A DNA stretch of 64,000 bases from Pseudofrankia coriaricola (GCF_001854805.1 NZ_MBLO01000216.1:28452-92451); one strand, 5' to 3'. Positions 53,036-62,986 are shown, numbered from the stretch's first letter. Notes: generated from the letters alone by a model not told the origin. A program made the numbers and translations.

Positions 53036-54352
53036 GTGAGCTCGGGCACGGCAGTGGCGACGACGAGAATCTGGCGCGGCGTCGGCTCGTTCCTGCTGCC
53101 CAACCTGGCCGACCCGTCGACGCACGAGGGCCCGCCCATGGGCGCGCGCGTCTGGCGCCGGGTGCTGGTGGGCCTGCACGCGTCCTTCGGCATTCTCGCG
53201 GCGCTCGCCGTGCTCACGATCCTGACCAACGCGCAGTCCGAGCCCTGGTGCCGGCCGGCGGCCCTGGCCGCGATCGGCGCGATCGTGCTCGCCTACACGG
53301 TGGCGGGCCGGGTCGGCCTGACCGCGGCCAGGGTGTCGCGGCGCGGTCGCGCGCTCATCGTCGCCTACCTGGTCGTGCTCGTCGCCGGAGTCGGCGTCCT
53401 GGCCAGGACCGAGCCGGACACCCTGTTCATCTTCTTCATCGTGTACGCCCAGGTGTGGTCCCTGGTCGACCGGACGGTCGCCGGCACCTTCTGGTCTCTC
53501 ATGCTGGTCGCCGCCAGCATCGTCGGGATGGCACTGCGCCCGGCGCCGGACCGGCCGGATCTCGTCAGCCTGATCTCCAACCAGGCGGTCGGGGTCGCGT
53601 TCGCCCTCCTGATGGGCATCTGGGTCCACAGCCTGTTCGACCGCAGCCGCGAGCAGGCGCGCCTGATCGAGAAGCTGGAAAGCGCGCGGGCGGAGGTCGC
53701 GGCGCTGGAGCGCGAACGCGGCGCGCAGGCCGAACGCGAACGGATGGCCCGCGACGTCCACGACACCCTCGCGCAGGGCTACACGAGCATCCTCATGCTG
53801 GCCCGCACCGCCGTCGCCCAGCTCGGCGCGGACCCGGCGGCGGCGCGTGAGCGCCTCGAGCTGGTCGAGGAGGTCGCGAGTGAGAACCTGGCGCAGGCGC
53901 GGGCGCTGGTGGCGGCCCAGTCACCGGTCGAGCTGGACGGCACCAGCCTGCGCGACGCGCTCACCCAGCTCGCCGGCCGCTTCACCCGGGAGACCGGCAT
54001 CGAGGTCGACATCCGGTTCTCCCCCGAACCGGCCGGCGACGGCACCGCCGGGCCGGCGGGCCTGCGCCCGGCCGAGGAGCTGATGCTGCTGCGCGCCGCC
54101 CAGGAGGCCCTCACGAACGCCCGCCGGCACGCCTCACCGACCAGGGTGAGCCTCACCCTGGCCACGGCCCGCCCGGGTGAGGCGACGCTGCGGGTCGTGG
54201 ACGACGGGGTGGGCTTCGCGGTGGGCGCCGAGACCGGCAGCGGCCTCGTCGGCCTGCGCCGCCGGATGGAGGAGGCCGGTGGCGAGCTGCTGGTCACCTC
54301 GGCACCGGGCGCCGGCACACAGCTGGTCGCCCGGGTCGTGCGCGGCCGGTGA
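53036..54352 (+). CDS. Sensor histidine kinase (NarX/DesK-like, HisKA_3)
   Basis: 438 residues from a GTG at 53036 with GGAGG six bases upstream. About five membrane helices in residues 45-205, a short coiled coil (REQARLIEKLESARAEVAAL), then the phospho-acceptor His in ERMARDVHDTLAQGYTSIL and an ATP domain with N-box EALTNARRHA, VVDDGVGF and GSGLVGLRRRMEEAGG. Cognate regulator 37 bp downstream. It probably senses a membrane or drug stress that induces the exporter upstream; that is inference. Confidence 0.93.
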   Translation: MSSGTAVATTRIWRGVGSFLLPNLADPSTHEGPPMGARVWRRVLVGLHASFGILAALAVLTILTNAQSEPWCRPAALAAIGAIVLAYTVAGRVGLTAARVSRRGRALIVAYLVVLVAGVGVLARTEPDTLFIFFIVYAQVWSLVDRTVAGTFWSLMLVAASIVGMALRPAPDRPDLVSLISNQAVGVAFALLMGIWVHSLFDRSREQARLIEKLESARAEVAALERERGAQAERERMARDVHDTLAQGYTSILMLARTAVAQLGADPAAARERLELVEEVASENLAQARALVAAQSPVELDGTSLRDALTQLAGRFTRETGIEVDIRFSPEPAGDGTAGPAGLRPAEELMLLRAAQEALTNARRHASPTRVSLTLATARPGEATLRVVDDGVGFAVGAETGSGLVGLRRRMEEAGGELLVTSAPGAGTQLVARVVRGR

Positions 54353-54389
54353 CCGCACCAGAGCCGGTGACCGTACGGAGGCGGAGATC

Positions 54390-55049
54390 GTGACGATGGA
54401 CGAAGAACGGGCGACGATCGGGGTCCTCGTCGCCGACGACCACCCGGTGGTGCGTTCGGGCCTGGTCGGGATGCTCGCCAGCCAGCCCGGCCTGCGCGTC
54501 GTCGGCACGGCCGCCGACGGCGAGCAGGCCGTCGCCCGGACCGCGGAACTGCTGCCCGACGTCGTGCTGATGGACCTGCGGATGCCGCGCCTGGACGGCG
54601 TCGCGGCCATCGAGCGGATCGGTGCGAGCCACCCCGGCGTCGCCGTGCTGGTGCTGACCACCTACGACAGCGACGCGGACATCGTCCGCGCCGTCGCGGC
54701 CGGCGCCGCCGGCTACCTGCTCAAGGACGCCCCGCTCGACACGCTCGCCGAGGCGATCCGCGCGGCGGCACGCGGCGAGACCGTGCTCGCCCCGCCCGTC
54801 GCCGCCCGGCTGGCCTCCCGGCTGCGCGCGCCCGAGCCGGTCACCCTGACCCGCCGCGAGACCGAGGTGCTCGCGGCGGTCGCCCGCGGCGGCACCAACG
54901 CCCAGATCGCCCGCGAGCTGTTCATCGGCGAGGCCACCGTGAAGACCCACCTGGTGCGCATCTTCGCCAAGCTCCAGGTCGACGACCGAACCCGCGCCGT
55001 CACCGTCGCGCTCGAACGCGGCCTGCTCCCACCCATCACCCCGAACTGA
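54390..55049 (+). CDS. NarL-family response regulator
   Basis: 219 residues from a GTG at 54390 (ATG 54396 is the alternative). Receiver: VLVADDHPVVRSG, phospho-acceptor in DVVLMDLRMPRLDG, LTTYDSDADI and LLKDAPL with Lys. LuxR-type helix-turn-helix from LTRRETEVLAAVARGGTNAQ through EATVKTHLVRIFAKL near the end. GGAGG and GGAG stand just upstream. Partner of the kinase before it. Confidence 0.94.
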   Translation: MTMDEERATIGVLVADDHPVVRSGLVGMLASQPGLRVVGTAADGEQAVARTAELLPDVVLMDLRMPRLDGVAAIERIGASHPGVAVLVLTTYDSDADIVRAVAAGAAGYLLKDAPLDTLAEAIRAAARGETVLAPPVAARLASRLRAPEPVTLTRRETEVLAAVARGGTNAQIARELFIGEATVKTHLVRIFAKLQVDDRTRAVTVALERGLLPPITPN

Positions 55050-55368
55050 CCGCCCCCGACAGCCCGATCGGCGGTCGGCTCCTCGAGACCGCGCGATGCC
55101 TCCTGAAGCCGCGGAGACGGCTAGGCACCGGGCTTGTGAGGACGCCCGCCCACATGGAGGCGAGGACGTCGCTGTCCGTCCGCCGCTTGGGCGCGGGGAC
55201 GAGACCGGGCTCGATCAGCTCCAGCGGCTGAGCCGTCGCGTGCGGCAGGCAGGTACTGGCGGCTGCGTCAGAACGGTAGTCCGCACTGCGGCTGGCTGGT
55301 ACTCATATGTGCGTGACGCTGGCAGTCTGGTCTCCGCGCAGTGGATCCGAGGTGGCTGTGCGCGGTGG
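55050..55368. other. Spacer between two convergent operons
   Basis: 319 bp between the response regulator (plus) and the second permease (minus). No gene, repeat or strong hairpin is seen. Confidence 0.4.
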
Positions 55369-56136
55369 CTAGGAGTCTCGACGGGTGAGCAGCCACCCGC
55401 CGGCCCCGAGTGCCACGGCGGCGTAGAGGCAGAGCAGGCCGAGGCCGGCCCAGGGCGACAGAGCATCTGCCTTGGGCGTGGCCACCGCGAGGGAATTGGC
55501 GACGATCCCCAGCGGGACGTAGCGCGCGGCCGAAGGCGCGAACACGAGCGCGAACTGCCCGACGAGCAGTGCGCCGACGACGAACACGGCGAGGGCGACC
55601 GCGGAGTGCCGCAGGATGGCGCCCAGGCCGAGCCCGAGCAGGCTCACCAGGCTCAGTCCCGCTCCGCTCAGGACGACGGCGCGCAGCACAGCGGGCTGGT
55701 CGAGGGCAGGGGCCGGCTGTCCCTGGGGCAAAGCGGCCGAGCCGGCGAAGAACGCGAGGAACGCGGCGGCCTCGCCGACGGCCAGGGCGGCCAGGCCGAA
55801 CACGGTCGCCTTGGCGGCAAGCAGACGCAGCCGGTTCGGGACCGCGGCCAGGGTCGCCAGGATCATGCCCGAGCTGTATTCGCTTGTCATGGTGAGCACG
55901 CCGAGGATGCCGAGGAGCAGCAGGCCAGGCGCGACGCCGGACAGGATGCTGTTCGTCACGTCGGACACCGGGTCGGTGTGCTCGGAGGCGCCGACGGCGG
56001 TGGCGATCCCGATGGCGCTGGCGATGGCGGCCAGCAGCGTCCAGCGGGTGGACCGCAGCGTCCGCAGCTTGATCCACTCCATCCGGACGGCGTGGGCGTA
56101 CCCGTAGCCCCGGTCGTGCGTCGAGACGGTGCTCAC
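55369..56136 (-). CDS. ABC-2 type transporter permease (second exporter)
   Basis: 255 residues. Six helices; EWIKLRTLRSTRWTLLAAI near residue 20 and TSEYSSGMILATLAAVPNR near residue 85 are marks of the NosY/CcmB-like ABC-2 permeases of actinobacteria; the end LTRRDS is typical. GTG at 56136 in a GTGA overlap with the ATPase gene. No clear similarity to the permease at 52 kb beyond the fold. Confidence 0.9.
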   Translation of the reverse strand: MSTVSTHDRGYGYAHAVRMEWIKLRTLRSTRWTLLAAIASAIGIATAVGASEHTDPVSDVTNSILSGVAPGLLLLGILGVLTMTSEYSSGMILATLAAVPNRLRLLAAKATVFGLAALAVGEAAAFLAFFAGSAALPQGQPAPALDQPAVLRAVVLSGAGLSLVSLLGLGLGAILRHSAVALAVFVVGALLVGQFALVFAPSAARYVPLGIVANSLAVATPKADALSPWAGLGLLCLYAAVALGAGGWLLTRRDS

Positions 56137-56918
56137 GGGTTCCTCCTGGTGGGGATCCTGCCGACGTCGGTGGCCTGGTCGCGGTCGCCGTCGCGGCCGC
56201 CCTCACCGTTCGTGGTGAGGGTGAGGAACGCGTTCTCCAGCGAGCCGTGCTCGGCGGTGAGCGCGGCAAGCGTGGTGTCGGCGCGGAGCCGGCCGTTGTC
56301 GATCACCACGACCTGGTCCGCGGTGAGGGCCATCTCGCCGATCAGATGGCTGGACACGAGGACGGCCCGCCCCTCGGCCGCGAGCGACCTGAGCAGGTCA
56401 CGCAACCAGCGGATCCCTACCGGGTCGAGGCCGTTGGCGGGCTCGTCCAACAGCAGAACGCCCGGGTCACCGAGCATCGCTGCGGCGATGCCGAGCCGCT
56501 GGGCCATACCGAGTGAGAACGTGCCGGCCCGGCGGCCGGCCGCGTTGGTCAGGCCGACGAGGTCGAGCACCTCCTCGACCCGCCGGCGAGGGATGCCACC
56601 GCCCGCCGCCAGCGCCCCGAGGTGGCCGCGGGCGGACCGTCCCGGGTGGAATGCCTTTGTCTCCAGCAGGGCCCCGACCTCGCGCAGGGGCCACCGCAGC
56701 CGGTTGTACGGCATTCCGTTGATCCGCGTCCCACCGTTGTCCGGCCGATCCAGACCGACGACTATCCGCATGGTCGTGGATTTACCGGCACCGTTCGGAC
56801 CGAGAAAGCCCGTCACCCGGCCCGGTTGTACGTCGAAGCTGAGGGCGTCGACGGCGATGACGTGACCGTGACGTTTTGTCAGGCCATGCACCTCGATAGG
56901 AGCCGTTATGTGATCCAC
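56133..56918 (-). CDS. ABC transporter ATP-binding protein (second exporter)
   Basis: 261 residues from a GTG at 56918. Walker A FLGPNGAGKSTTMRIVVGL near residue 38, signature FSLGMAQRLGIAAAML near residue 135, Walker B LLLDEPANGLDPVGIRWLRD near residue 155, switch His in SSHLIGEMALTAD. AAGGA stands about ten bases before the start. Divergent from the second kinase gene, 339 bp apart. Confidence 0.92.
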   Translation of the reverse strand: MDHITAPIEVHGLTKRHGHVIAVDALSFDVQPGRVTGFLGPNGAGKSTTMRIVVGLDRPDNGGTRINGMPYNRLRWPLREVGALLETKAFHPGRSARGHLGALAAGGGIPRRRVEEVLDLVGLTNAAGRRAGTFSLGMAQRLGIAAAMLGDPGVLLLDEPANGLDPVGIRWLRDLLRSLAAEGRAVLVSSHLIGEMALTADQVVVIDNGRLRADTTLAALTAEHGSLENAFLTLTTNGEGGRDGDRDQATDVGRIPTRRNP

Positions 56919-57257
56919 AGGTGACGTTCCTTTGGTGAGGGGAGCTGGCGGATCCGATGCTGCTGGCGGGCGGTCGCGGGGTAAATCGAGCCGGCACGAC
57001 CTTTTGAGGTTCGGTTATCCGACCCATGGGACGTGCCGAGGACGAGCGCTGGCCCGCGCTGGCGTGGCAAGGTCTCGGCGCGGCTCCTGCCCGACGCGGA
57101 CCTGACGGGCGGTCGGGGTCGGGGCGGGGTCGGGGCGGGGTCGGCTGGCGGTGGTTCGGATGCCCGTACCCCGGGTCCGGGTGCTGCCGCCATGGGCGCA
57201 GGGCCGTCCCCGCGCCAGCATGATGCGACCGCTCCACCCACCCGGGCGAGGTGACAA
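56919..57257. promoter_or_regulatory. Divergent promoter region with a G-run tract
   Basis: 339 bp between the second ABC ATPase and the second kinase. At 57111-57144 the plus strand holds five runs of four G separated by one or two bases (TCGGGG and CGGGG units), a candidate G-quadruplex or a short tandem repeat. No gene is supported here and no clear -10/-35 pair was found. Confidence 0.5.
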
Positions 57258-58787
57258 ATGATCAAGAACTCCGCGCTCGACGAGACGGTGACCGAGGTAC
57301 GAGGCCGCGCGAGGTGGTTCGACGTCCAGCGGGCCGCCGACGCGCCGTGGTCCGCGCGGCCCTGCCGGGTCCTGCGCGCCGCCGTCCGCGCCCCGTTCAC
57401 CGCCAGGGCCTGGGCCGAGCTGGCCTATGCCGTCGCCGGGTTTCCGCTCGGCATTCTCGGCGCCGCCTATGTTGTGGTGACGTTCGTCCTGGGCACCGGT
57501 CTGCTGGTCACCCTCGTCGGCCTGCCGGTGATCGCCGCGTTCTCCGCCGGTGCACGCCTCCTCGGCGCGGTGCGCCGGGCGCTGGCCCGTGCTCTGCTGC
57601 ACCTCGCCGTGGAGGCGCCCGAGCGCGCCCGCCGGGCACCGGGGTTCGTCGGATGGGTCGGCGCGGGCGTCGGCGACAGCGCCGCCTGGCGGGCACGGGC
57701 CTACCTGCTGATCTCGTTGCCGCTGTCGGTGATGTCCTTCGCGGTCGTCGTCTTCTTCCGGGGCTACGGGCTGGTCCTCATCGCGTCGCCGATCCTGTGG
57801 AGTTTCGGCTACGTGGGCAGCAGTTACCGCGACGCACACGGGCACGAGCGCCAGGCGGTCCTCGACTACGGCGACCTCCACGTCGACACCTGGCCGGAGA
57901 TCCTCCTGCTCGTCCTGCAGGGCATGGTCATGCTGCTGGCCGCGCCGTGGGTGTTGCGCGGTGTCCTGTCGGTCGAGACGTGGCTGATCCCGGCGCTGCT
58001 CGGCCCGTCCGGAACGGCCCGCCGGGTTCGGGACCTGGAGCGGACCCGCGCGCTCGCGGTCGAGGACGCGGCGGCCCAACTGCGCCGCATCGAACGCGAC
58101 CTCCACGACGGCACCCAGGCGCAGCTCGTCGCCCTGGCCATGAAGCTGGGCCTGGCGTCGGAGAAGCTCGACGCCGCCGGAGACACACCCGCCGAGGTCG
58201 ACCTGCCGCGGCTCCGGGAGCTGGTCGGCGCGGCACATCGCGGCGCCAAGGAGGCCATCGTCGAGCTGCGGGACCTTGCCCGCGGCATCCACCCTCCGGT
58301 TCTGGACACGGGGCTGGGTACCGCGCTGACCACACTCGCGGCCCGCAGCCCGGTGCAGGTGGACCTCCAGGTCGACGTGCCAGCCGACGCGTCGAACCGC
58401 CCGTCCGCGGCCATCGAGGCCATCGCCTACTACTGCGCGGCCGAGCTGCTGACCAACGCCGTCAAGCACGCCGGCGCGCGCCGGATCACCGTCGACGCCG
58501 CCCGGCGGGGTGGGATGCTGCGGCTGCGGGTACGCGACGACGGCACCGGAGGCGCGCACGCGGCGACCGGCGGAGGCCTCGCCGGGCTGGCGGAGCGCGT
58601 CGGTACCGTCGACGGGCGCCTCGTCCTCGACAGCCCACCGGGCGGGCCCACCGTCATGACGGTCGAGCTTCCGCTGCATGTCTGGCCGGCGGCGGGAAGG
58701 GGGATCTCTCGTGCGGGTTGTCATCGCCGAGGACTCGGGGATCCTGCGAGCCGGCCTCGTGGAGGTGGTGACCGACCACGGATATGA
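57258..58787 (+). CDS. Sensor histidine kinase with putative-sensor membrane domain
   Basis: 509 residues. The first about 265 form a multi-helix sensor region resembling the actinobacterial putative sensor domain, with AYAVAGFPLGILGAAYVVVT and LPLSVMSFAVVVFFRGYGLV. HisKA_3 His in RRIERDLHDGTQAQLVALAM near residue 280; N-box AELLTNAVKHAGA; VRDDGTGG and GGGLAGLAERV for ATP. ATG at 57258 with GAGG six bases upstream. The last 26 codons overlap the regulator gene by 77 bp, and the end (SRAGCHRRGLGDPASRPRGG) looks like unselected read-through. Confidence 0.92.
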   Translation: MIKNSALDETVTEVRGRARWFDVQRAADAPWSARPCRVLRAAVRAPFTARAWAELAYAVAGFPLGILGAAYVVVTFVLGTGLLVTLVGLPVIAAFSAGARLLGAVRRALARALLHLAVEAPERARRAPGFVGWVGAGVGDSAAWRARAYLLISLPLSVMSFAVVVFFRGYGLVLIASPILWSFGYVGSSYRDAHGHERQAVLDYGDLHVDTWPEILLLVLQGMVMLLAAPWVLRGVLSVETWLIPALLGPSGTARRVRDLERTRALAVEDAAAQLRRIERDLHDGTQAQLVALAMKLGLASEKLDAAGDTPAEVDLPRLRELVGAAHRGAKEAIVELRDLARGIHPPVLDTGLGTALTTLAARSPVQVDLQVDVPADASNRPSAAIEAIAYYCAAELLTNAVKHAGARRITVDAARRGGMLRLRVRDDGTGGAHAATGGGLAGLAERVGTVDGRLVLDSPPGGPTVMTVELPLHVWPAAGRGISRAGCHRRGLGDPASRPRGGGDRPRI

Positions 58788-59361
58788 CGTGGTCGCCGCG
58801 GTCGGTGACGCCGACGCGTTACGCGCCTCCGTGGACGCGCACCGGCCCGACGTCGCCGTCGTCGACATCCGGATGCCGCCGACCCACACCGACGAGGGGC
58901 TGCGTGCCGCGATCGCGCTGCGCGAGGACCACCCGGGGCTCGGCGTGCTCGTCTTCTCGCAGTACATCGAGACCCGCTATGCCACGGCCCTGCTCGGGCG
59001 ATCACCGCGCGGGGCGGCGGGGCTGGGCTACCTGCTCAAGGAGCGGGTCGCCGACGTCGCCGAGTTCGTCGACGCGCTCACCCGCGTCGCCGGTGGCGGC
59101 ACGGCGCTGGATCCCGAGGTCGTGACGCAGCTGCTGGGCGCCCGGCGCCATGACGCGCTCGACACCCTCACCCCACGCGAACGGGAAGTGCTCGCCAGGA
59201 TGGCGGAGGGCCGGTCGAACACCGCCATCGCGGCCGCGCTGGTCGTCACCGAACGGGCCGTGGAAAAGCACGTCAGCAACATCTTCACCAAGCTCGGTCT
59301 CCAGCCCTCAGACGCGGACAACCGGCGAGTTCTCGCCGTGCTGTGGTACCTGAACTCCTGA
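58711..59361 (+). CDS. NarL-family response regulator (second system)
   Basis: 216 residues from a GTG at 58711 with AGGGGG eight bases upstream. VVIAEDSGILRAGLVEVV, phospho-acceptor in VAVVDIRMPPTHTDEG, VFSQYIE and LLKERV with Lys; helix-turn-helix from TPREREVLARMAEGRSNTAI through RAVEKHVSNIFTKL. It overlaps the kinase gene by 77 bp, so translation is coupled. Likely controls the divergent exporter. Confidence 0.94.
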   Translation: MRVVIAEDSGILRAGLVEVVTDHGYDVVAAVGDADALRASVDAHRPDVAVVDIRMPPTHTDEGLRAAIALREDHPGLGVLVFSQYIETRYATALLGRSPRGAAGLGYLLKERVADVAEFVDALTRVAGGGTALDPEVVTQLLGARRHDALDTLTPREREVLARMAEGRSNTAIAAALVVTERAVEKHVSNIFTKLGLQPSDADNRRVLAVLWYLNS

Positions 59362-59417
59362 CCTCGTGCTTCCGCCCATCCGACGGCCGGAGCCGGACCG
59401 GCGATCGCCCCGAAACG

Positions 59418-60212
59418 TCAGGCGCCGACGGAGCCGGCGGTGGTGGAGGTGGGGCCGTTGGGCTCGGCGTAGTCGACGCGCAGGAGGGCGCCGTCGCCGG
59501 CGTAGACGGCGGAGGTGACGCTGGCCAGGGCGCACTGGCGGCGGTCGGGGCGGTGGAAGAGGCGCAGGCCTTCGAGGGCCCGGCGGGCGGTCCAGACGGG
59601 CAGCTGGTGGCTGACCAGCACGATGTGCCGGCCGGGGAAGGCGTCGCGCCACTCGGCGGCGGCGCGCAGCATCCGCTCGGCGATCTCGGTGTAGGGCTCG
59701 CCCCAGGACGGGCGCAGCGGGTTGCGCAGTACTGACCACATCTTCGGGTCACGCAGCAGGCGAGGGTTCGCCTCGAACGCCCTGCCCTCGAAGAAGTTGC
59801 GGCTCTCGATCAGCCGGTGGTCGGTGATCACGGGCAGCCGGTGGGCAGCGGCGATCGGCGCGGCGGTCTGCTGGGCGCGCAGCAGCGGGCTCGCGATGAC
59901 GGCCGCCACGTCGAAGCCGGCGAGGAACTCCGCGGTGACCTTGGCCTGCTGCTCCCCCGTCTCGGAGAGCCGGTAGTTCGGCAGCCGGCCGTAGAGGATC
60001 TTCTCGGGGTTGAAGACCTCGCCGTGACGCACCAGGTGGACGGTCGTCGTCCCCGGCTCACCGGCAACCCTGGGCGACGCGTCGGCCGCGGCAAGGACGG
60101 CGCCAGCACCAGTGACGGCGCTGGCGTCGGTGATGGCACCCGCACCGGCGCTCTCGTCGCCTGGCCGGGCCGCGCTCCCGGCATCCGGCGTCCGCTCCGC
60201 CGCCTCGCTCAT
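59418..60212 (-). CDS. Histidine phosphatase family protein (phosphoglycerate-mutase-like)
   Basis: 264 residues. The catalytic motif [20 protein letters not shown] is near residue 55, the acid/base segment [16 protein letters not shown] near 130 and the second His in [12 protein letters not shown] near residue 195. The first 50 residues are Ala/Gly-rich. ATG overlaps the hemL stop as ATGA. In many actinobacteria a gene of this kind sits between hemL and resA; here resA is 9 kb away. Confidence 0.9.
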   Translation of the reverse strand: MSEAAERTPDAGSAARPGDESAGAGAITDASAVTGAGAVLAAADASPRVAGEPGTTTVHLVRHGEVFNPEKILYGRLPNYRLSETGEQQAKVTAEFLAGFDVAAVIASPLLRAQQTAAPIAAAHRLPVITDHRLIESRNFFEGRAFEANPRLLRDPKMWSVLRNPLRPSWGEPYTEIAERMLRAAAEWRDAFPGRHIVLVSHQLPVWTARRALEGLRLFHRPDRRQCALASVTSAVYAGDGALLRVDYAEPNGPTSTTAGSVGA

Positions 60213-61591
60213 GACGCCCCCGCCCCGCGCCCGCCGGCGGCGACCGGCGGGTCGGCCACCGCCGCGGCGGCGCGGGCGGCGGCGGGGGCGGCGTCGGCGA
60301 GGCGGTTGACGGCCTCGTCGTCATGGGCGGCGGAGACGAACCAGGCCTCGAAGGCGGACGGGGGCAGGTAGATGCCGGCGTCGAGCATGCTGTGGAAGAA
60401 GGCGGCGTAGCGGGCGGTGTGCTGGGCGGCGGCGCCCGCGTAGTCGATGACGGCGGCGGCGTCGGTGAAGAAGAAACTGAACAGGTTGCCGGCGTTGGCG
60501 GGCAGGTGGGCGACGCCGGCCTCGGTCAGGGCGGTGGAGATGATGCCGGCGACGTCGGCGGCGCGGGCGTCGACGGTGGCGTAGACCTCGTCCGTGCAGG
60601 CGCGCAACGTGGCCAGCCCCGCGGCGACGGCCAGCGGGTTGCCGGACAGGGTGCCGGCCTGGTAGACGGGGCCGGCCGGCGCCAGGCGGGCCATCACCTC
60701 GGCGCGGCCGCCGAAGGCGGCGGCGGGCAGCCCGCCGCCCATGACCTTGCCGAAGGTGAACAGGTCGGGCGCCCAGCCCTCGGCGGCGCCCTCCAGGCCC
60801 CACCAGCCGGCGCGGGAGACCCGGAAGCCGGTCATGACCTCGTCGAAGATGAACAGCGCCCCGTACTGGTCACACAGCCGGCGAAGGCCGGCGTTGAAGC
60901 CGGGCAGGGGCGGAACGACGCCCATGTTCGCCGCCACGGCCTCGGTGATGACCGCCGCGATCGCCTCGCCGTGCTCGGAGAAGGCGGCCTCGACCAGGGC
61001 CAGGTCGTTGTAGGGCAGGACGATGGTGTCGGCGGTGGCCGCGCCGGTCACCCCAGGGCTGTCGGGCAGGCCGAGGGTCGCGATACCCGAGCCCGCCGCG
61101 GCCAGCAGGGAGTCGACGTGGCCGTGGTAGCAGCCGGCGAACTTCACGATTTTCGGCCGGCCGGTGAACCCGCGGGCCAGCCGGATCGCGCTCATCGTCG
61201 CCTCGGTGCCGGAGTTGACCAGGCGGACCTGCGCCAACGGTGCCACCCGGTCGACGAGCGTCTCGGCGAGCTCGACCTCACCCGGGGTCGGGGTGCCGAA
61301 GCTGGTGCCGCCGGCGGCGGCCCGGTGCAGCGCGTCGACGACGTCCGGATGCGCGTGGCCGAGGATCATCGGCCCCCACGAGCAGACCAGGTCGACGTAG
61401 CGCCGGCCGTCCGCGTCCGTCAGGTAGGCGCCCTTGCCGGACACCATGAACCGCGGCACGCCCCCGACCGCCCGGAATGCCCGGACCGGGGAGTTGACGC
61501 CACCGGGAATGACCCGCCCGGCGCGGGCGAACAGATGTTCGGAAGCCGGTGCCGCGGACGGGGTCACCGTGTCAGCCGCTGGAACGTGCAT
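60209..61591 (-). CDS. hemL: Glutamate-1-semialdehyde 2,1-aminomutase
   Basis: PLP enzyme making 5-aminolevulinate for heme in the C5 route. 460 residues from the ATG at 61591, with GAGG nine bases upstream; the frame is open to 61807 without support. [16 protein letters not shown] near residue 30, [20 protein letters not shown] near residue 120, [11 protein letters not shown] near residue 245 and the PLP Lys in [18 protein letters not shown] near residue 270. An Ala-rich C-terminal tail of about 25 residues is unusual but harmless. Confidence 0.96.
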   Translation of the reverse strand: MHVPAADTVTPSAAPASEHLFARAGRVIPGGVNSPVRAFRAVGGVPRFMVSGKGAYLTDADGRRYVDLVCSWGPMILGHAHPDVVDALHRAAAGGTSFGTPTPGEVELAETLVDRVAPLAQVRLVNSGTEATMSAIRLARGFTGRPKIVKFAGCYHGHVDSLLAAAGSGIATLGLPDSPGVTGAATADTIVLPYNDLALVEAAFSEHGEAIAAVITEAVAANMGVVPPLPGFNAGLRRLCDQYGALFIFDEVMTGFRVSRAGWWGLEGAAEGWAPDLFTFGKVMGGGLPAAAFGGRAEVMARLAPAGPVYQAGTLSGNPLAVAAGLATLRACTDEVYATVDARAADVAGIISTALTEAGVAHLPANAGNLFSFFFTDAAAVIDYAGAAAQHTARYAAFFHSMLDAGIYLPPSAFEAWFVSAAHDDEAVNRLADAAPAAARAAAAVADPPVAAGGRGAGAS

Positions 61592-61948
61592 GTCCCCGAT
61601 CCTCGCAGGTCCGTCCGGCACGGCTCGCGACCTGCTCACCATTGAGTCCCGTCCCTCGACGGTCAGCCTCGGTAGTTCGTCGACGCGTCGACGTTCGCGC
61701 CCCAGGGCCGAGGAGGCCAGGCAGGCGTGACCCGGTCGACGAGGAGCCATCCTCGATCGCACCGGCGAATGCTTACCCTTGGGCCATCGGGACGTGAGAC
61801 AGCTCACAGTTGGCCGGCGCGGGCAGGCCCAGGCACCGTGGCGGCGCGGAGACCGCTCCGCGATAGTGGCAGGCGCCGCTCACCGCGCCAACCACCGCCC
61901 GTGTTCCGGCGTTGCTCGCGCCACGCGGGCCGGACGATCGGAGTCGCC
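61592..61948. other. Divergent spacer between hemL and the oxidoreductase gene
   Basis: 357 bp. Open frames continue from both genes into it but without family resemblance. I see no repeat, riboswitch or strong palindrome. Confidence 0.4.
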
Positions 61949-62866
61949 ATGCGCATCGGGACCCTGCTACCGAGCCCGGAGGGGCCGGACGCGTTCGCGA
62001 AGCTGCGCGACGCGCTGGCCCGGGCCGCCGACGACGGGTTCGCGTCGGCCTGGATGTCGAACATCTTCGGCCTGGACGCGCTGACGGCGCTGGCCGTCGT
62101 CGGCAGTCAGGTGCCCGGGATCGAGGTGGGCACGGCGGTGGTGCCGACGTACCCGCGCCATCCGGTCGCGCTCGCGCAGCAGGCGTTGACGACGGCGCTC
62201 GCGGCCGGCGGCCGGCTCACCCTCGGCATCGGCCTGTCGCACAAGATCGTGATCGAGGACATGCTCGGCTACAGCTTCGAGCGCCCGGCGCGCCACATGT
62301 CGGAGTACCTGTCGGTGCTGGTGCCACTGCTCGACGGCAAGCCCGTGGACGTGAAGGGCGAGACGCTGCGGGCCGCGGCCGGGCTCTCGACGCCCCGGCT
62401 CGGGCGGGTGCCCGTGCTGGTCGCGGCCCTCGGGCCGGCGATGCTGCGGCTGGCGGGCGCGCACGCCGACGGCACCGTGCTGTGGATGACGGGGCCCGCG
62501 ACCGTGCGCGACCACATCGTGCCGACGATCCGGGCGGCGGCCGCGGCGGCCGGCCGGCCCGAGCCCCGGGTGGCCGCCTCCCTGCCGGTCTGCGTCACCG
62601 ACGACCCGGCCACCGCGCACGCCCAGGCCGGCAAGATCTTCGCGATCTACGGTGGCCTGCCCTCATACCGCGCGATGCTCGACAGGGAGGGCGCCGCCGG
62701 GCCCGCGGACGTCGCGATCATCGGCGACGAGGACACCGTCTCGGCACGGATCGCCGATCTCGCGTCCGCCGGGACGACCGACTTCGTCGCCAACGTGTTC
62801 GCCGCCCCCGGCACCGCCGAGGAGCGGCGCACCCGCACCCTGCTGAGCGCCCTAGCCCAGGGCTAG
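61949..62866 (+). CDS. LLM-class F420-dependent oxidoreductase
   Basis: Luciferase-like TIM-barrel flavin/F420 enzyme. 305 residues from the ATG at 61949 with GGAG six bases upstream. MRIGTLLPSPEGPDAFAKL at the start, GIEVGTAVVPTYPRHPVALA near residue 55, RLTLGIGLSHKIVIEDMLGY near residue 90 and a substrate/cofactor loop LVAALGPAMLRLAGAHADGT near residue 165 match the actinobacterial F420 group (MSMEG_2256-like). Substrate unknown. Confidence 0.9.
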   Translation: MRIGTLLPSPEGPDAFAKLRDALARAADDGFASAWMSNIFGLDALTALAVVGSQVPGIEVGTAVVPTYPRHPVALAQQALTTALAAGGRLTLGIGLSHKIVIEDMLGYSFERPARHMSEYLSVLVPLLDGKPVDVKGETLRAAAGLSTPRLGRVPVLVAALGPAMLRLAGAHADGTVLWMTGPATVRDHIVPTIRAAAAAAGRPEPRVAASLPVCVTDDPATAHAQAGKIFAIYGGLPSYRAMLDREGAAGPADVAIIGDEDTVSARIADLASAGTTDFVANVFAAPGTAEERRTRTLLSALAQG

Positions 62867-62986
62867 CGCTTCGCGCCAGCCCGCTGATGCGCCGTCACCA
62901 GGCGAGTTCAGGTACGAGGCGAGTTCAGGTACTAGTTGAGTTCAGGCCAGGCCGGCGAATCGCGCCAGGTCGGGGCGACGAGGCTG

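Noticed and set aside
56919..57257. Long minus-strand frame continuing from opposite the second kinase into the promoter region
   Set aside because: Gln/Arg/Asp-rich antisense of the kinase gene; the kinase on the plus strand has all catalytic boxes.
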